A DNA stretch of 63,226 nucleotides from Paenibacillus dendrobii. GTDB lineage: Bacteria > Bacillota > Bacilli > Paenibacillales > Paenibacillaceae. A program made the translations under genes and the position numbers. Below are positions 1 through 8,791 of this stretch, piece after piece (position 1 is the first letter of the stretch; every line of letters starts with the position of its first letter). The DNA lies in contig NZ_WUBI01000009.1 in assembly GCF_009807035.1 (NCBI RefSeq), positions 1 to 63,226 of the forward strand, written 5' to 3'. Under the pieces are notes generated by a model. That model was given only the letters and a program-made list of their open reading frames with translations, had not been told where the DNA came from and ran no database searches.

Positions 1-77
1 GACGAGGTAGATAGGTTGGAGGTGGAAGTGCAGCAATGCATGGAGCTGACCAATACTAATCGGTCGAGGGCTTATCC
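1..77 (+). rRNA. 23S ribosomal RNA, 3' end (partial)
   Basis: The first ~77 bases match the conserved 3' end of bacterial 23S rRNA: the tract around GCAATGCATGGAGCTGACC and the final AATCGGTCGAGGGCTTATCC. The gene enters from outside the window on the plus strand. The exact 3' end is approximate. No 5S gene follows before the first tRNA. Confidence 0.93.
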
Positions 78-170
78 TAATAACTAAAACACAAATTCGT
101 TTCGTATCTAGTTTTCAGGTGATCAAAACACTTGAATATGATATCATTATGTATATACAGCGATATGCTT

Positions 171-262
171 GGAGAGATACCCAAGTGGCTATAAGGGGAC
201 CCTCTGCTAAGGGGTTAGACTGCGTAAGCGGTGCGAGGGTTCGAATCCCTCTCTCTCCGCCA
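171..262 (+). tRNA. tRNA-Ser (GCT)
   Basis: Class II tRNA of 92 nt with a long variable arm and encoded CCA. The anticodon loop CTGCTAA gives anticodon GCT (reads AGC/AGU). Acceptor GGAGAGA pairs with TCTCTCC. It is the first tRNA after the 23S gene. Confidence 0.95.
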
Positions 263-292
263 TCTGTATACTACGTAAGATATATTGAATAT

Positions 293-369
293 GGCGGTGT
301 AGCTCAGCTGGCTAGAGCGTACGGTTCATACCCGTGAGGTCGGGGGTTCGATCCCCTCCGCCGCTACCA
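293..369 (+). tRNA. tRNA-Met (CAT), elongator type
   Basis: 77-nt cloverleaf with encoded CCA and anticodon CAT. The 5' G pairs with the 3' arm, so it lacks the C1-A72 mismatch of initiator tRNA. A CAT tRNA modified to read AUA (Ile2) is an alternative, but the sequence is like the Bacillus elongator tRNA-Met. Confidence 0.9.
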
Positions 370-380
370 TATTATTTTTC

Positions 381-456
381 GGAGGCTTAGCTCAGCTGGG
401 AGAGCATCTGCCTTACAAGCAGAGGGTCGGGGGTTCGATCCCCTCAGCCTCCACCA
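381..456 (+). tRNA. tRNA-Val (TAC)
   Basis: 76-nt cloverleaf with encoded CCA. Acceptor GGAGGCT pairs with AGCCTCC; the anticodon loop CTTACAA gives TAC. Confidence 0.95.
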
Positions 457-462
457 TCATAC

Positions 463-538
<76 letters not shown>

Positions 539-551
539 TTTAAAATAATGA

Positions 552-628
552 GGGACCGTGGTGTAGAGGCCTAACATGCCTGCCTGTCACGCAGGAGACC
601 GCGGGTTCGAATCCCGTCGGTCCCGCCA
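552..628 (+). tRNA. tRNA-Asp (GTC)
   Basis: 77-nt cloverleaf with encoded CCA; anticodon loop CTGTCAC gives GTC. Acceptor GGGACCG pairs with CGGTCCC. Confidence 0.95.
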
Positions 629-701
629 TTTATTTTAAATCAATGCATTTCCACGCAATTAAGTGGGAAGAGTAACATCGACCACTTTATTTTTTTTGTA
701 A

Positions 702-774
<73 letters not shown>

Positions 775-782
775 CCTTATAT

Positions 783-867
783 GGAGGCTTAGTGAAGTGG
801 CTAAACACGGCAGACTGTAAATCTGCTCTCTACGAGTTCGGTGGTTCGAATCCATCAGCCTCCACCA
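783..867 (+). tRNA. tRNA-Tyr (GTA)
   Basis: 85-nt class II tRNA with a long variable arm, encoded CCA and anticodon loop CTGTAAA (GTA). Confidence 0.95.
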
Positions 868-874
868 GTTTTAT

Positions 875-947
875 GAGCCATTAGCTCAGTTGGTAGAGCA
901 CCTGACTTTTAATCAGGGTGTCGAAGGTTCGAGTCCTTCATGGCTCA
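875..947 (+). tRNA. tRNA-Lys (TTT), CCA not encoded
   Basis: Acceptor GAGCCAT pairs with ATGGCTC and the anticodon loop CTTTTAA gives TTT. The discriminator A is followed by TCC, so CCA is not encoded. It is the last tRNA of the cluster and is followed at once by a terminator. Confidence 0.94.
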
Positions 948-950
948 TCC

Positions 951-985
951 GAAAGATCATTAACCTTAGGGTTGATGGTCTTTTT
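951..985 (+). terminator. Terminator of the rRNA-tRNA operon
   Basis: GATCATTAACC pairs (with G-T pairs) with GGTTGATGGTC around a 3-nt loop, followed by TTTTT. It closes the 23S-tRNA transcription unit. Confidence 0.85.
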
Positions 986-1214
986 GCTATTTCTAACACT
1001 TTATTTTGAACTAAATACATAGTCGTTTGAATAGTCGTTTGAATTATTCTGGAGTTGAGACCGGACATAGATACAAGGGTTATTTAAATTAGCATGAATC
1101 AAGAATTATTACTCCCCTGACACGCAGTCAAAGAAGCATTTTAACGTTTTTCGGAATTTCGTACGCAATATGATAAAATAGGAAACAAAAACGGCAAAGT
1201 GGTGGATGACATCG
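986..1214. other. Intergenic stretch with a tandem 12-bp repeat
   Basis: No gene is seen. It holds two perfect tandem copies of ATAGTCGTTTGA at about 1019-1042. A -10-like GATAAAAT near 1171-1178 may belong to the promoter of the next gene, but no good -35 is visible. Confidence 0.5.
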
Positions 1215-2375
1215 ATGGTGGAGTTGGAGACATTACGTAACAAGTTGGAACAGATTGTAGGGGCGCCTTTGCGCATCAAGCAATTGACGAAACAACAGAC
1301 TGAAAGCGTATATAACCGAGTCGAACGTCAGGAATCGCCAATAATTTCAGAACGCAGCGACAGTCAAGCCGGATCTGATCTCATACTGAAGAATTCGATT
1401 GTGGTTGAGGATATGATATGGTACCCATTGTATTCGAAGAATGGCCATATTTTCGTGCTGGAAGCGCCGGTGCGCGAGCTGAGTAATGAAGTCATGCAAC
1501 TGATCGAACTGCTGATTTCCCAGGTGAGACCGGAAGTTGATACAAGCGTATCCCTGCAGGGAGATGAAGAGCGTGAGGTTCTTCGCTTTAGCGCATGGAT
1601 CGTTGAGCAACTCGATCAGGAACGCGGAGATAGTGAAATTCCAGACGACCTTGAGCTTAAGCGGCGGTTGACGGGGGAAATGATACCGTTTCTGCTCACC
1701 TGTGAAAGCGTGCATGCAGCCGATATCCATCGGACTCAGCTTAAGAAGTTGCTAAAGAGCTATTTTGACGGAGAGGTTGTGCTTGTCCCTCTACGAAGCT
1801 ACGAGTGGCTGGTATTAGCGAAAAAGGAACTCGTCATCGGAGCCGGGGAAGACAAGGATGAGGAGAACTCCGAATCCGAGACGGACATGCTATCCGCTTT
1901 CTGCCTTGGGCTATATGAATTGATTGCTAACGAGTGGGTAGGTACCTTTCATTTATCCGCAGGTCCATCCTTTTCGCCAATCAAGTGGCTGCCTTCCATG
2001 GTGTCGCTCCTCCGAGAGACGATTTTCCTCGGGCGGACCTTTCATGTTGCCGAACATGTCCATTTCCCGTGGGAACTTTTGTTGGAGAGACTGATTTACA
2101 GTATTCCTGTTGATCAACGACGGCTGTTTTTGGAGCAGGCTGGTGACCATGGGGTGTTATTTTCCGATAATGAGACCCTGTCCACGCTGGAATCCTTTTT
2201 CCAGCTGGATTGCAACGTGAGTGAAACGGCCAAACGATTATATATTCACCGCAACACGCTTTTATACCGTTTGGATAAGATTAAACAAGAGACCGGATTG
2301 GATGTTAGAAGCTTTGGAGACGCGGTTTTAGTGAAGTTGACGATGTTATTGTATAAAGTAACGAAAAGAAAATAG
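1215..2375 (+). CDS. PucR/CdaR-type helix-turn-helix transcriptional regulator
   Basis: Cytoplasmic DNA-binding regulator of 386 residues. The last ~69 residues form the PucR C-terminal HTH seen in CdaR/PucR proteins: NVSETAKRLYIHRNTLLYRL followed by DKIKQETGLD. The N-terminal ~300 residues match no sensor domain I can name; they probably carry a GGDEF-like or ligand-sensing fold, as in relatives. I place the start at 1215 because the GGTGG at 1201-1205 is 9 nt upstream; an ATG at 1206 in the same frame sits directly against that motif. It lies just upstream of the MsmX-type ATPase gene in the same direction, so it may control sugar uptake. Target and effector are unknown. Confidence 0.8.
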   Translation: MVELETLRNKLEQIVGAPLRIKQLTKQQTESVYNRVERQESPIISERSDSQAGSDLILKNSIVVEDMIWYPLYSKNGHIFVLEAPVRELSNEVMQLIELLISQVRPEVDTSVSLQGDEEREVLRFSAWIVEQLDQERGDSEIPDDLELKRRLTGEMIPFLLTCESVHAADIHRTQLKKLLKSYFDGEVVLVPLRSYEWLVLAKKELVIGAGEDKDEENSESETDMLSAFCLGLYELIANEWVGTFHLSAGPSFSPIKWLPSMVSLLRETIFLGRTFHVAEHVHFPWELLLERLIYSIPVDQRRLFLEQAGDHGVLFSDNETLSTLESFFQLDCNVSETAKRLYIHRNTLLYRLDKIKQETGLDVRSFGDAVLVKLTMLLYKVTKRK

Positions 2376-2479
2376 GTTTTTTGTGCAGTTTGTGTATAGC
2401 CAGTCTGCGAGATGTTGGGTAAGATAGTAATATAAAAATGTATTCGATTTCATAATATACACTTAAGGGGGCAAATCTC

Positions 2480-3604
2480 ATGGCAGGTGTACGTTTAGAG
2501 CATATTTTCAAAAAATATCCGGGTTCCGACAAAGCAACAGTTATGGATATCAGCCTTGACATTCAAGACAAGGAATTTCTGGTACTGGTAGGACCGTCCG
2601 GTTGCGGTAAATCTACAACTCTTCGTATGATCGCCGGTTTGGAAGAGATCTCCGAAGGCAAACTTTATATCGGCGACCGCGTCGTAAACGACGTTGCTCC
2701 TAAAGACCGCGATATCGCGATGGTATTCCAATCTTACGCTTTGTATCCTCACATGAACGTATACCAAAACATGGCTTTTGGTCTGAAATTGCGTAAAGTG
2801 AAAAAAGACGAAATTGACAAACGTGTACGTGAAGCAGCAAAAATCCTCGACATCGAGCATTTGCTTGACCGTAAACCGAAAGCACTTTCCGGTGGTCAAC
2901 GTCAACGTGTTGCCTTGGGCCGCGCAATCGTGCGTGATCCGCAAGTCTTCCTCATGGACGAACCACTTTCCAACTTGGATGCTAAACTTCGCGGACAAAT
3001 GCGCGCTGAGATCACAAAGCTGGTTAAGCGTCTTGAAACCACTTGTATCTACGTAACGCATGACCAAACAGAAGCTATGACCATGGGTGACCGTATCGTA
3101 GTTATGCAAGACGGTATCATTCAACAGGCTGCTTCTCCAGAAGAGCTCTATAACAGCCCTACGAACCTGTTCGTTGCAGGCTTTATCGGTTCCCCTACGA
3201 TGAACTTCATCACAGGAACTCTGAGCGAATCTAACGGTGCTGTACGCTTCCGTTCCCAAGGACTTGATGTTGAAGTTCCAGGCGGCAAAGCACAAACACT
3301 GAAGAGCAAAGGCCTGATCGGTAAAGAAGTAATCATGGGCGTGCGTCCGGAAGATATCCACGAAGAGCCAGTATTCATGGAAGCTTCTCCAAACACAATC
3401 TTCACATCCCATGTTGACGTTACTGAAAACCTGGGTCATGAAATGCTCCTCTACCTGAGTGGAATTGGCAGCGAGACTGTAATCGCCCGTGTAGACGGAC
3501 GTTCCAACACTCGTGAAGGCGCAAGCGTACGTCTTGCAGTTGATATGAACAAAATTCATATCTTCGACAAAGAGTCTGAACTGAATGTATTGTTGACGGA
3601 CTAA
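2480..3604 (+). CDS. msmX: Carbohydrate ABC transporter ATP-binding protein (MsmX/UgpC type)
   Basis: ATPase of 374 residues that energises CUT1-family sugar importers from the cytoplasmic face. Visible motifs: Walker A GPSGCGKST at 38-46, Q-loop at about 83, ABC signature LSGGQ at 136-140, Walker B VFLMDE at 156-161, and a C-terminal TOBE/MalK regulatory region from about 235. No permease or binding-protein genes adjoin it, which fits MsmX, a stand-alone ATPase shared by several sugar importers in Bacillus. A good ribosome binding site (AAGGGGGC) precedes the ATG. It is closed by a strong terminator. The link to several partners is inferred from family and context. Confidence 0.9.
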   Translation: MAGVRLEHIFKKYPGSDKATVMDISLDIQDKEFLVLVGPSGCGKSTTLRMIAGLEEISEGKLYIGDRVVNDVAPKDRDIAMVFQSYALYPHMNVYQNMAFGLKLRKVKKDEIDKRVREAAKILDIEHLLDRKPKALSGGQRQRVALGRAIVRDPQVFLMDEPLSNLDAKLRGQMRAEITKLVKRLETTCIYVTHDQTEAMTMGDRIVVMQDGIIQQAASPEELYNSPTNLFVAGFIGSPTMNFITGTLSESNGAVRFRSQGLDVEVPGGKAQTLKSKGLIGKEVIMGVRPEDIHEEPVFMEASPNTIFTSHVDVTENLGHEMLLYLSGIGSETVIARVDGRSNTREGASVRLAVDMNKIHIFDKESELNVLLTD

Positions 3605-3629
3605 TACAGGCGGTATGCCTGAAACCCAA

Positions 3630-3655
3630 AGCCGCCCGAAAGGGCGGCTTTTTTA
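3630..3655 (+). terminator. Terminator after msmX
   Basis: Perfect 8-bp GC-rich stem AGCCGCCC / GGGCGGCT with a GAAA loop, followed by a T run. Confidence 0.93.
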
Positions 3656-3818
3656 TATTACAGAAATAAATAAGTTCTCGGCAGATCGGAAGGAATGTGA
3701 ATTTTGATGATGCTATTCCGTTAAAGGCGGCAATGTCTTCTGCCGAAGATATAACTATCAATGTTTTTCCTCAGGTATGAAGAGGAATTGCGACTTCGTT
3801 TTGCCGAGATTGCATTCA

Positions 3819-3847
3819 TTGGAAATTTCCTTTACGATGGGTACAAT
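3819..3847 (+). promoter_or_regulatory. Candidate sigma-A promoter of the hprK operon
   Basis: TTGGAA (3819-3824), 17-nt spacer, TACAAT (3842-3847), about 75 nt before the hprK start. The surrounding 3656-3922 stretch holds no gene I can support. Confidence 0.6.
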
Positions 3848-3922
3848 GGATATAATATAGAATCGTCTCGGACAGCAATATGGCTGGAGTCTGAGCCAAT
3901 CGGACAGAAAGGGAGACATGGA

Positions 3923-4861
3923 ATGGCTAAAAAGGTTAGAGTAGCAGAATTGGTTCAGCAATTTCAGCTGGAAGTCATATCCGGAGAGCAAGGCCTGAAA
4001 CGCATCATTACTACTGATGATTTGAATCGGCCGGGTCTAGAGATGGCAGGTTATTTTGATTATCATCCCCAAGAAAGGGTACAGCTGCTGGGAAGAACGG
4101 AGCTGGCCTTTTTTAGCATGCTTACAGCGGAAGAACGCAAGGAGCGAATGGAGCGTCTTTGCACCGAGGTGACTCCCTGCATCGTAGTAACGCGCGGTTT
4201 GGAGGTTCCTGAAGAACTCGTCAACATCAGTCAGGAGAAACAGCTCCCAGTTCTGCGCAGCAGTATGGCTACAACGATACTGCTCAGCCGGATCACCGGC
4301 TTTTTGGAAAGAAGACTAGCACCGACGACGACAATTCATGGCGTATTATGCGATGTGTACGGTGTCGGTATGCTGATTACGGGAAGCAGCGGTATCGGTA
4401 AGAGCGAAACGGCGCTGGAGCTGGTGAAAAGAGGACATCGCTTAATTGCCGATGATGCGGTTGAAATTCGTCAAACATCGGATAGCCAGTTGCATGGTAC
4501 GGCACCGGAGCTGATCCGTCATTTGCTGGAAATACGCGGTGTCGGCATTATTAACGTAATGACTTTGTTTGGAGCCGGCGCCATTCGAAACAATAAAAGA
4601 ATCACGCTTGTCGTCAGACTGGAAGCTTGGCAACAGGATAAGCAGTATGATCGCCTTGGCCTGGACGAAGAAACGACAAGAATTATTGATACGGATATTC
4701 CGCTGGTTACCATCCCGGTTCGTCCCGGTCGTAACCTTGCAGTCATTATTGAAGTGGCTGCCATGAACTATCGCTTGAAGCAAATGGGGCTCAATGCGGC
4801 TCTGCAATTTACTAACAAGCTGACGGCTACCATTGCGGAAGACATGGAAGATATGGATTAG
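3923..4861 (+). CDS. hprK: HPr kinase/phosphorylase
   Basis: Bifunctional enzyme that phosphorylates HPr on Ser46 with ATP or PPi and removes it with Pi: the sensor of carbon catabolite repression in Firmicutes. The 312-residue product has the family's usual length. Walker A GSSGIGKS at about 154-161, the catalytic His at about 139 (IHG), the DD at 177-178 and the HprK signature LEIRGVGIINV at about 202-212 are present. The frame is open further upstream, but the ATG at 3923 has GGGAG 8 nt before it and gives the normal N-terminus (MAKKV). First gene of the hprK-lgt-ppaX-acyltransferase operon. An HPr-family substrate is encoded at 28380. Confidence 0.96.
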   Translation: MAKKVRVAELVQQFQLEVISGEQGLKRIITTDDLNRPGLEMAGYFDYHPQERVQLLGRTELAFFSMLTAEERKERMERLCTEVTPCIVVTRGLEVPEELVNISQEKQLPVLRSSMATTILLSRITGFLERRLAPTTTIHGVLCDVYGVGMLITGSSGIGKSETALELVKRGHRLIADDAVEIRQTSDSQLHGTAPELIRHLLEIRGVGIINVMTLFGAGAIRNNKRITLVVRLEAWQQDKQYDRLGLDEETTRIIDTDIPLVTIPVRPGRNLAVIIEVAAMNYRLKQMGLNAALQFTNKLTATIAEDMEDMD

Positions 4862-4873
4862 GAGAGTGAAAAA

Positions 4874-5914
4874 ATGGCCACATTGCTTCTCAATCCGATC
4901 GCATTCTCGATTGGATCCCTGTCGGTACACTGGTACGGCCTCATTCTGGGGCTCGGTGCACTGGCGGGTCTCATGGTGGCAATCCGTGAAGGCAAGCGAT
5001 TCGGCATATCGCCAGAATTTTTCATGGATATGCTGCTGCTGGGCGTGCCTTCTGCCATTATTGGTGCACGCATTTATTTTGTAGCATTTAAGTGGGATGA
5101 TTATAAGGACCATCTGGTCGATGTGTTCAAAATATGGAATGGCGGGATTGCCATTTATGGCGCGTTGATCGGTGCGATTATCTGTGCCGTGATCTACTTC
5201 CGCTATAGAGGTTATAATTTCTGGCGCATTGCCGATATTTGTGCTCCGGGCCTGTTAACGGGACAAATGATCGGACGCTGGGGAAACTACGTCAACCAGG
5301 AGGCCTACGGAGGCCCGGTTGCGGAATCTTTCCTTCGGGACAAGCTTCACCTTCCGAATTTTATTGTAGATCAAATGAATGTGCAGGGCGTATATCATCA
5401 TCCGACATTCTTGTATGAATCGTTATGGAGCCTCGTGGGCATCATTATTCTATTCATTCTCCGCCGTCAGAGATTTTTGCGGGCTGCTGAGCTGTTCCTG
5501 TCTTACTTCATTTGGTATTCGATTGGGCGTTTCTTTATAGAGGGAATCCGAACAGATTCTCTGGCCTTTATCGGACCAAACTGGCTGGCATCGCTGATGA
5601 ATGGACTATGGAAGCCGATGGAATGGATGGGATTCGAACATGGTGCGCTTGATTCGGCTTATGGAAATGTACGGATCTCGCAGCTGCTTGCAATCCTGAT
5701 CATTGTCTTAGCGGTTGTGATGATCATTGTGCGCCGCGCAACAGGCAAAGCCGAGACTCGTTATCTGGATCCGATTTATTCTACCAAGGCGAGTCCGGAC
5801 AATGTGCCAGATTCTGAATCTTTACCGCAGGATAAATCGGCAGAACCGGAAGTAACCCGCACTGAGCCTATATCCGATCAGGAACCTGAGGGCGCGGAGG
5901 ACAAAAAGGAGTAA
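4874..5914 (+). CDS. lgt: Prolipoprotein diacylglyceryl transferase
   Basis: Membrane enzyme that moves diacylglycerol from phosphatidylglycerol to the lipobox cysteine of prolipoproteins (for example the PotD protein at 34545). The Lgt signature GRWGNYVNQE lies at about 134-143, within several hydrophobic segments. At 346 residues it is longer than the ~270 of B. subtilis Lgt; the extra includes a hydrophilic, acidic C-terminal tail of about 55 residues after the last membrane segment. The ribosome binding site GGAG overlaps the hprK stop codon. Confidence 0.95.
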   Translation: MATLLLNPIAFSIGSLSVHWYGLILGLGALAGLMVAIREGKRFGISPEFFMDMLLLGVPSAIIGARIYFVAFKWDDYKDHLVDVFKIWNGGIAIYGALIGAIICAVIYFRYRGYNFWRIADICAPGLLTGQMIGRWGNYVNQEAYGGPVAESFLRDKLHLPNFIVDQMNVQGVYHHPTFLYESLWSLVGIIILFILRRQRFLRAAELFLSYFIWYSIGRFFIEGIRTDSLAFIGPNWLASLMNGLWKPMEWMGFEHGALDSAYGNVRISQLLAILIIVLAVVMIIVRRATGKAETRYLDPIYSTKASPDNVPDSESLPQDKSAEPEVTRTEPISDQEPEGAEDKKE

Positions 5915-5922
5915 AATACAGC

Positions 5923-6564
5923 ATGATTGATACCATATTATTTGATTTGGACGGAACGATCATTGACACCAATGATTTGATTATCACCTCATTTATGCAT
6001 GTGCTGGAGAAGCATCAGTTGACGCCTCTGACACGGGAAGAGATTATTCCGAAGATGGGCGCGACACTGGAGCAGCAGCTCCAGGAGTTTTCCGGTTTGG
6101 GCGATATCACCACACTGATGACGTCATACCGCAGTTACAATGATGAACATCATGACGTAATGGTGAAGATGTTCCCTCACGTGGAGGAAGTCGTCAAACA
6201 GCTGCATGCCCAAGGCATTCAATTGGGTGTCGTGACAACGAAGAACAAGCCCGGAACCATCCGGGTCATGGAAATGTTCGGTCTTCAAAAATATATGGGT
6301 GCTGTCGTTACGCTTAATGATGTCGAACATCCCAAGCCTCATGCGGAGCCGATATTAAAGGCCCTCGGAATCCTCGGAGCCGATCCTTCCCGGACATTAA
6401 TGGTAGGAGACAGTCCCGTGGATATCCAGTCGGCGAAAGCCGCCGGTGTCCGCTCAGTGGGCGTTGCATGGTCTTTGAAGGGTGAGAAGGCGCTGCTGGA
6501 GCATCAACCGGATTACGTCATTCATGATATGAAGGATCTATATAAGCTGTTAGAACAGGAGTAA
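5923..6564 (+). CDS. ppaX: Pyrophosphatase PpaX (HAD family)
   Basis: HAD-superfamily hydrolase of 213 residues. PpaX hydrolyses the pyrophosphate released when HprK dephosphorylates P-Ser-HPr. Motif I DLDGT has the two catalytic aspartates at about 8 and 10; motif II is the TT at about 105; motif III and IV are seen as K-P-H-A-E and VGDSPVDIQSAKAAG. It follows lgt by 8 nt with AAGGAG upstream. The HAD fold alone would also fit a phosphoglycolate phosphatase; its place behind hprK-lgt supports PpaX. Confidence 0.9.
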   Translation: MIDTILFDLDGTIIDTNDLIITSFMHVLEKHQLTPLTREEIIPKMGATLEQQLQEFSGLGDITTLMTSYRSYNDEHHDVMVKMFPHVEEVVKQLHAQGIQLGVVTTKNKPGTIRVMEMFGLQKYMGAVVTLNDVEHPKPHAEPILKALGILGADPSRTLMVGDSPVDIQSAKAAGVRSVGVAWSLKGEKALLEHQPDYVIHDMKDLYKLLEQE

Positions 6565-6570
6565 GGCATA

Positions 6571-7110
6571 GTGAGAAAAGTGACCCGGTATCCGGTGGAA
6601 GGGCCCAACGCGCTCTGGCAGATTTATAAGACAGTCAGCCCCTGGAAAGGGGTCAAGAACTTCATCTGTATCCAGGCGGCACGTTATTGCCCGATTCTTC
6701 CACTCAAGAACTGGATTTATCGTCATTTACTTGGCATGAAGGTCGGAGAGCATACCGCATTCGGGTTGATGGTGATGGTGGATGTGTTTTTTCCTGAAAA
6801 GATCTCGATTGGGAACAATTCTATCATTGGCTATAACACGACCATTCTGGCGCATGAGTATTTAATTCATGAATACCGATTGGGTGAGGTCAAGATTGGG
6901 GATCACGTACTGATTGGCGCAAATACGACGATACTACCCGGTGTAACGATTGGCGACGGCGCCGTCGTTGCGGCTGGGGCAGTAGTACATAAGGATGTAG
7001 CTGCAGGTGCTTTTGTGGGAGGTAATCCACTCCGCGAAATGAAACGAAGCGAGGATACAGATGTGTCCGAAGCATTTCAAGCACAGACATCACAGATGGT
7101 AGGTAAGTAG
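6571..7110 (+). CDS. Hexapeptide-repeat acyltransferase (YvoF-like)
   Basis: Predicted O-acetyltransferase of 179 residues with left-handed beta-helix hexapeptide repeats from about residue 65 to 155 (IGNNSIIGYNTTIL, IGDHVLIGANTTILPGVTIGDGAVV). The GTG start lies 6 nt after ppaX, with AGGAG overlapping the ppaX stop, so it is translated from the same operon. B. subtilis has a similar gene, yvoF, in its hprK operon. The substrate cannot be told from the sequence. Confidence 0.85.
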   Translation: MRKVTRYPVEGPNALWQIYKTVSPWKGVKNFICIQAARYCPILPLKNWIYRHLLGMKVGEHTAFGLMVMVDVFFPEKISIGNNSIIGYNTTILAHEYLIHEYRLGEVKIGDHVLIGANTTILPGVTIGDGAVVAAGAVVHKDVAAGAFVGGNPLREMKRSEDTDVSEAFQAQTSQMVGK

Positions 7111-7137
7111 CTGGGCAGACCCTATAATATTAGGAAC

Positions 7138-7174
7138 CAAAACCACTCAAAGCTCGCTTTGGGTGGTTTTTTTC
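7138..7174 (+). terminator. Terminator of the hprK operon
   Basis: AACCACTCAAAGC pairs with GCTTTGGGTGGTT around a 2-nt TC loop, followed by a T run. Confidence 0.92.
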
Positions 7175-7376
7175 TGAAATTTAAGTTTTCTTAAGGTTCG
7201 GGGTTTATAGTAGTAGGTAAGCGGAAGAAGCAGAGGTTTCTGCATCTGATGACGAACCCAAAAATATTAAACTGGCGTACACGGATATAAATATAGTATT
7301 TTTAAATGGGGAATTCATTAAAATTTTCCAACAGACCGTTGCGTGAGGGCAAATAAATTATTACGGGAGTGTTTGC

Positions 7377-8579
7377 ATGCTTAAGAAAAAAGAACGAATC
7401 ATGGAGCTGGATATATTCCGATCATTCGCGATTATGGCAGTCATTTTTATCCATGCCACTTCCACCACGCTGAATACAACACTGGGGACTTCTTCCTATT
7501 ATCCGTTTTTGTTTATTAACATATTCAGCAAATTCGCCGTTCCTGTGTTTATCTTTTTGAGCGGATTCGTACTCTTTTACAATTACCTGGATCGGCCGTT
7601 GAATAAAGCGATGCTGAAATCTTTTTATACCAAACGTCTATTATATATCCTTTTGCCGTATATATTATTTTCATTGTTTTATTTCTTGCTCAATACCTAT
7701 GTCAAAGGAAAGCTTGGTCTTCCGTTTACCCAGCTGGCACATGATTTTGGAATTCAGTTGTTAAAAGGAACCGCGCACACCCATCTATATTATGTGATCA
7801 TTATGCTGCAGCTCTATATCGTGTTTCCGCTCTTTTTATGGTGGTTTCAGAAGCAACGTTCCATTTTGCCATGGATAGCGATTATTGGCGTAGCCATTCA
7901 GTGGTTGTATGTGTACCTGTACAAATATGGGTTTCACTTGCCAGAAGCGGGCGTGTACCGGACAGGCATCCGATTGCCTTTGCCAAAGGGAAGCATCGCT
8001 TTCTCTTATATGTCCTTCTATCTCTTCGGTGCATTCATTGCAGCTTATTATGCACAACTCAAGGAATGGCTTAATGTAACTCGTGAAGGCTTTAAAAGCG
8101 GCAAGGGAATGGTATGGATACTGGTATGGGCAGCCTGGATCGCGGCGGGTATCATTCACGTGAATTTGTATTATGGCCTAAATACACAGGGCAGCAAGAT
8201 CAACAGCTTGTGGTATGAGTTCATGTGGGATCTTCATTCACTTCTGTCATGTATCGTGCTGATGCAGGTATCCTATATCCTCTATCGTTACGGCTGGAAG
8301 TGGCTGAGCTCGGCGCTGACGTCTATGGGGGCCTGCTCCTTCGGGATTTTCCTGCTCCATCCGTTCCTGCTGTTCCTATATCGCAAAATACCAGCCCACG
8401 GAGGTTCCGTGGAGTATGCGGCGCGTATCGGGGGAGGCTGGTTGATTTCGCTGGGGATTTCATGGATCATTGTGTACATTGCTTTCCGGTACATCCCATG
8501 GTCATGGATATTTTTCGGTACAGCACCGAAACGTCCGCAAAAAAGCGTCGAGGAAAAAGCGGTTAAACTCAATATGTAA
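7377..8579 (+). CDS. Integral membrane acyltransferase, family 3
   Basis: Protein of 400 residues with about ten hydrophobic segments. The N-terminus (MELDIFRSFAIMAVIFIHAT) holds the R-x10-H pattern of acyltransferase family 3, as in the membrane half of OatA and exopolysaccharide acetyltransferases. It would move an acyl group, usually acetyl, across the membrane onto a cell-surface sugar. No extracellular SGNH domain is attached. It stands alone between two terminators; the 200 bases before it (7176-7376) hold no other gene. Acceptor unknown. Confidence 0.87.
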   Translation: MLKKKERIMELDIFRSFAIMAVIFIHATSTTLNTTLGTSSYYPFLFINIFSKFAVPVFIFLSGFVLFYNYLDRPLNKAMLKSFYTKRLLYILLPYILFSLFYFLLNTYVKGKLGLPFTQLAHDFGIQLLKGTAHTHLYYVIIMLQLYIVFPLFLWWFQKQRSILPWIAIIGVAIQWLYVYLYKYGFHLPEAGVYRTGIRLPLPKGSIAFSYMSFYLFGAFIAAYYAQLKEWLNVTREGFKSGKGMVWILVWAAWIAAGIIHVNLYYGLNTQGSKINSLWYEFMWDLHSLLSCIVLMQVSYILYRYGWKWLSSALTSMGACSFGIFLLHPFLLFLYRKIPAHGGSVEYAARIGGGWLISLGISWIIVYIAFRYIPWSWIFFGTAPKRPQKSVEEKAVKLNM

Positions 8580-8588
8580 AGTAATGCA

Positions 8589-8618
8589 GCCGTTCGGTCT
8601 ATACCGGGCGGTTTTTTT
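8589..8618 (+). terminator. Terminator after the membrane acyltransferase
   Basis: CCGTTCGGT pairs (with G-T pairs) with ACCGGGCGG around CTAT, followed by seven T. Confidence 0.85.
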
Positions 8619-8623
8619 ACATC

Positions 8624-8652
8624 TTACAAAACATGCCAACCGTTGTTACAAT
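8624..8652 (+). promoter_or_regulatory. Candidate sigma-A promoter of the his operon
   Basis: TTACAA (8624-8629), 17-nt spacer, TACAAT (8647-8652). Transcription would start near 8659, leaving a leader of about 220 nt before hisZ. No T-box motif is seen in this leader. Confidence 0.6.
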
Positions 8653-8674
8653 ATAGACAGCTTGGTCAAGAATT

Positions 8675-8791
8675 ATGCGGGAAATTGAGACAGTGTGTGT
8701 TTTCGTGTTAGACATCCGCAAGAGGGAGTTCTTGATTGAAGGCATCAAGGTGCAGCAGCCGGCAATCGTTGACGAAGGCGGGATTTCATGA
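8675..8791 (+). CDS. Possible 38-residue leader ORF before hisZ
   Basis: Short open frame starting MREIETVCVF and ending QPAIVDEGGIS, about 16 nt after the predicted transcription start. The ribosome binding site is weak (GGTCAAG). It has no histidine run, so it does not look like a classical attenuator peptide. It may be a chance frame or a remnant. Confidence 0.25.
   Translation: MREIETVCVFVLDIRKREFLIEGIKVQQPAIVDEGGIS

Noticed and set aside
2495..3559. 354-residue open frame on the minus strand opposite msmX
   Set aside because: It is a shadow of the strongly codon-biased msmX gene; the protein is Cys/His/Phe-rich with no known motif and no ribosome binding site.
3761..3922. N-terminal extension of HprK by 54 residues
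   Set aside because: The extension is outside the family's normal length, overlaps the predicted promoter and has no ribosome binding site; ATG 3923 does.
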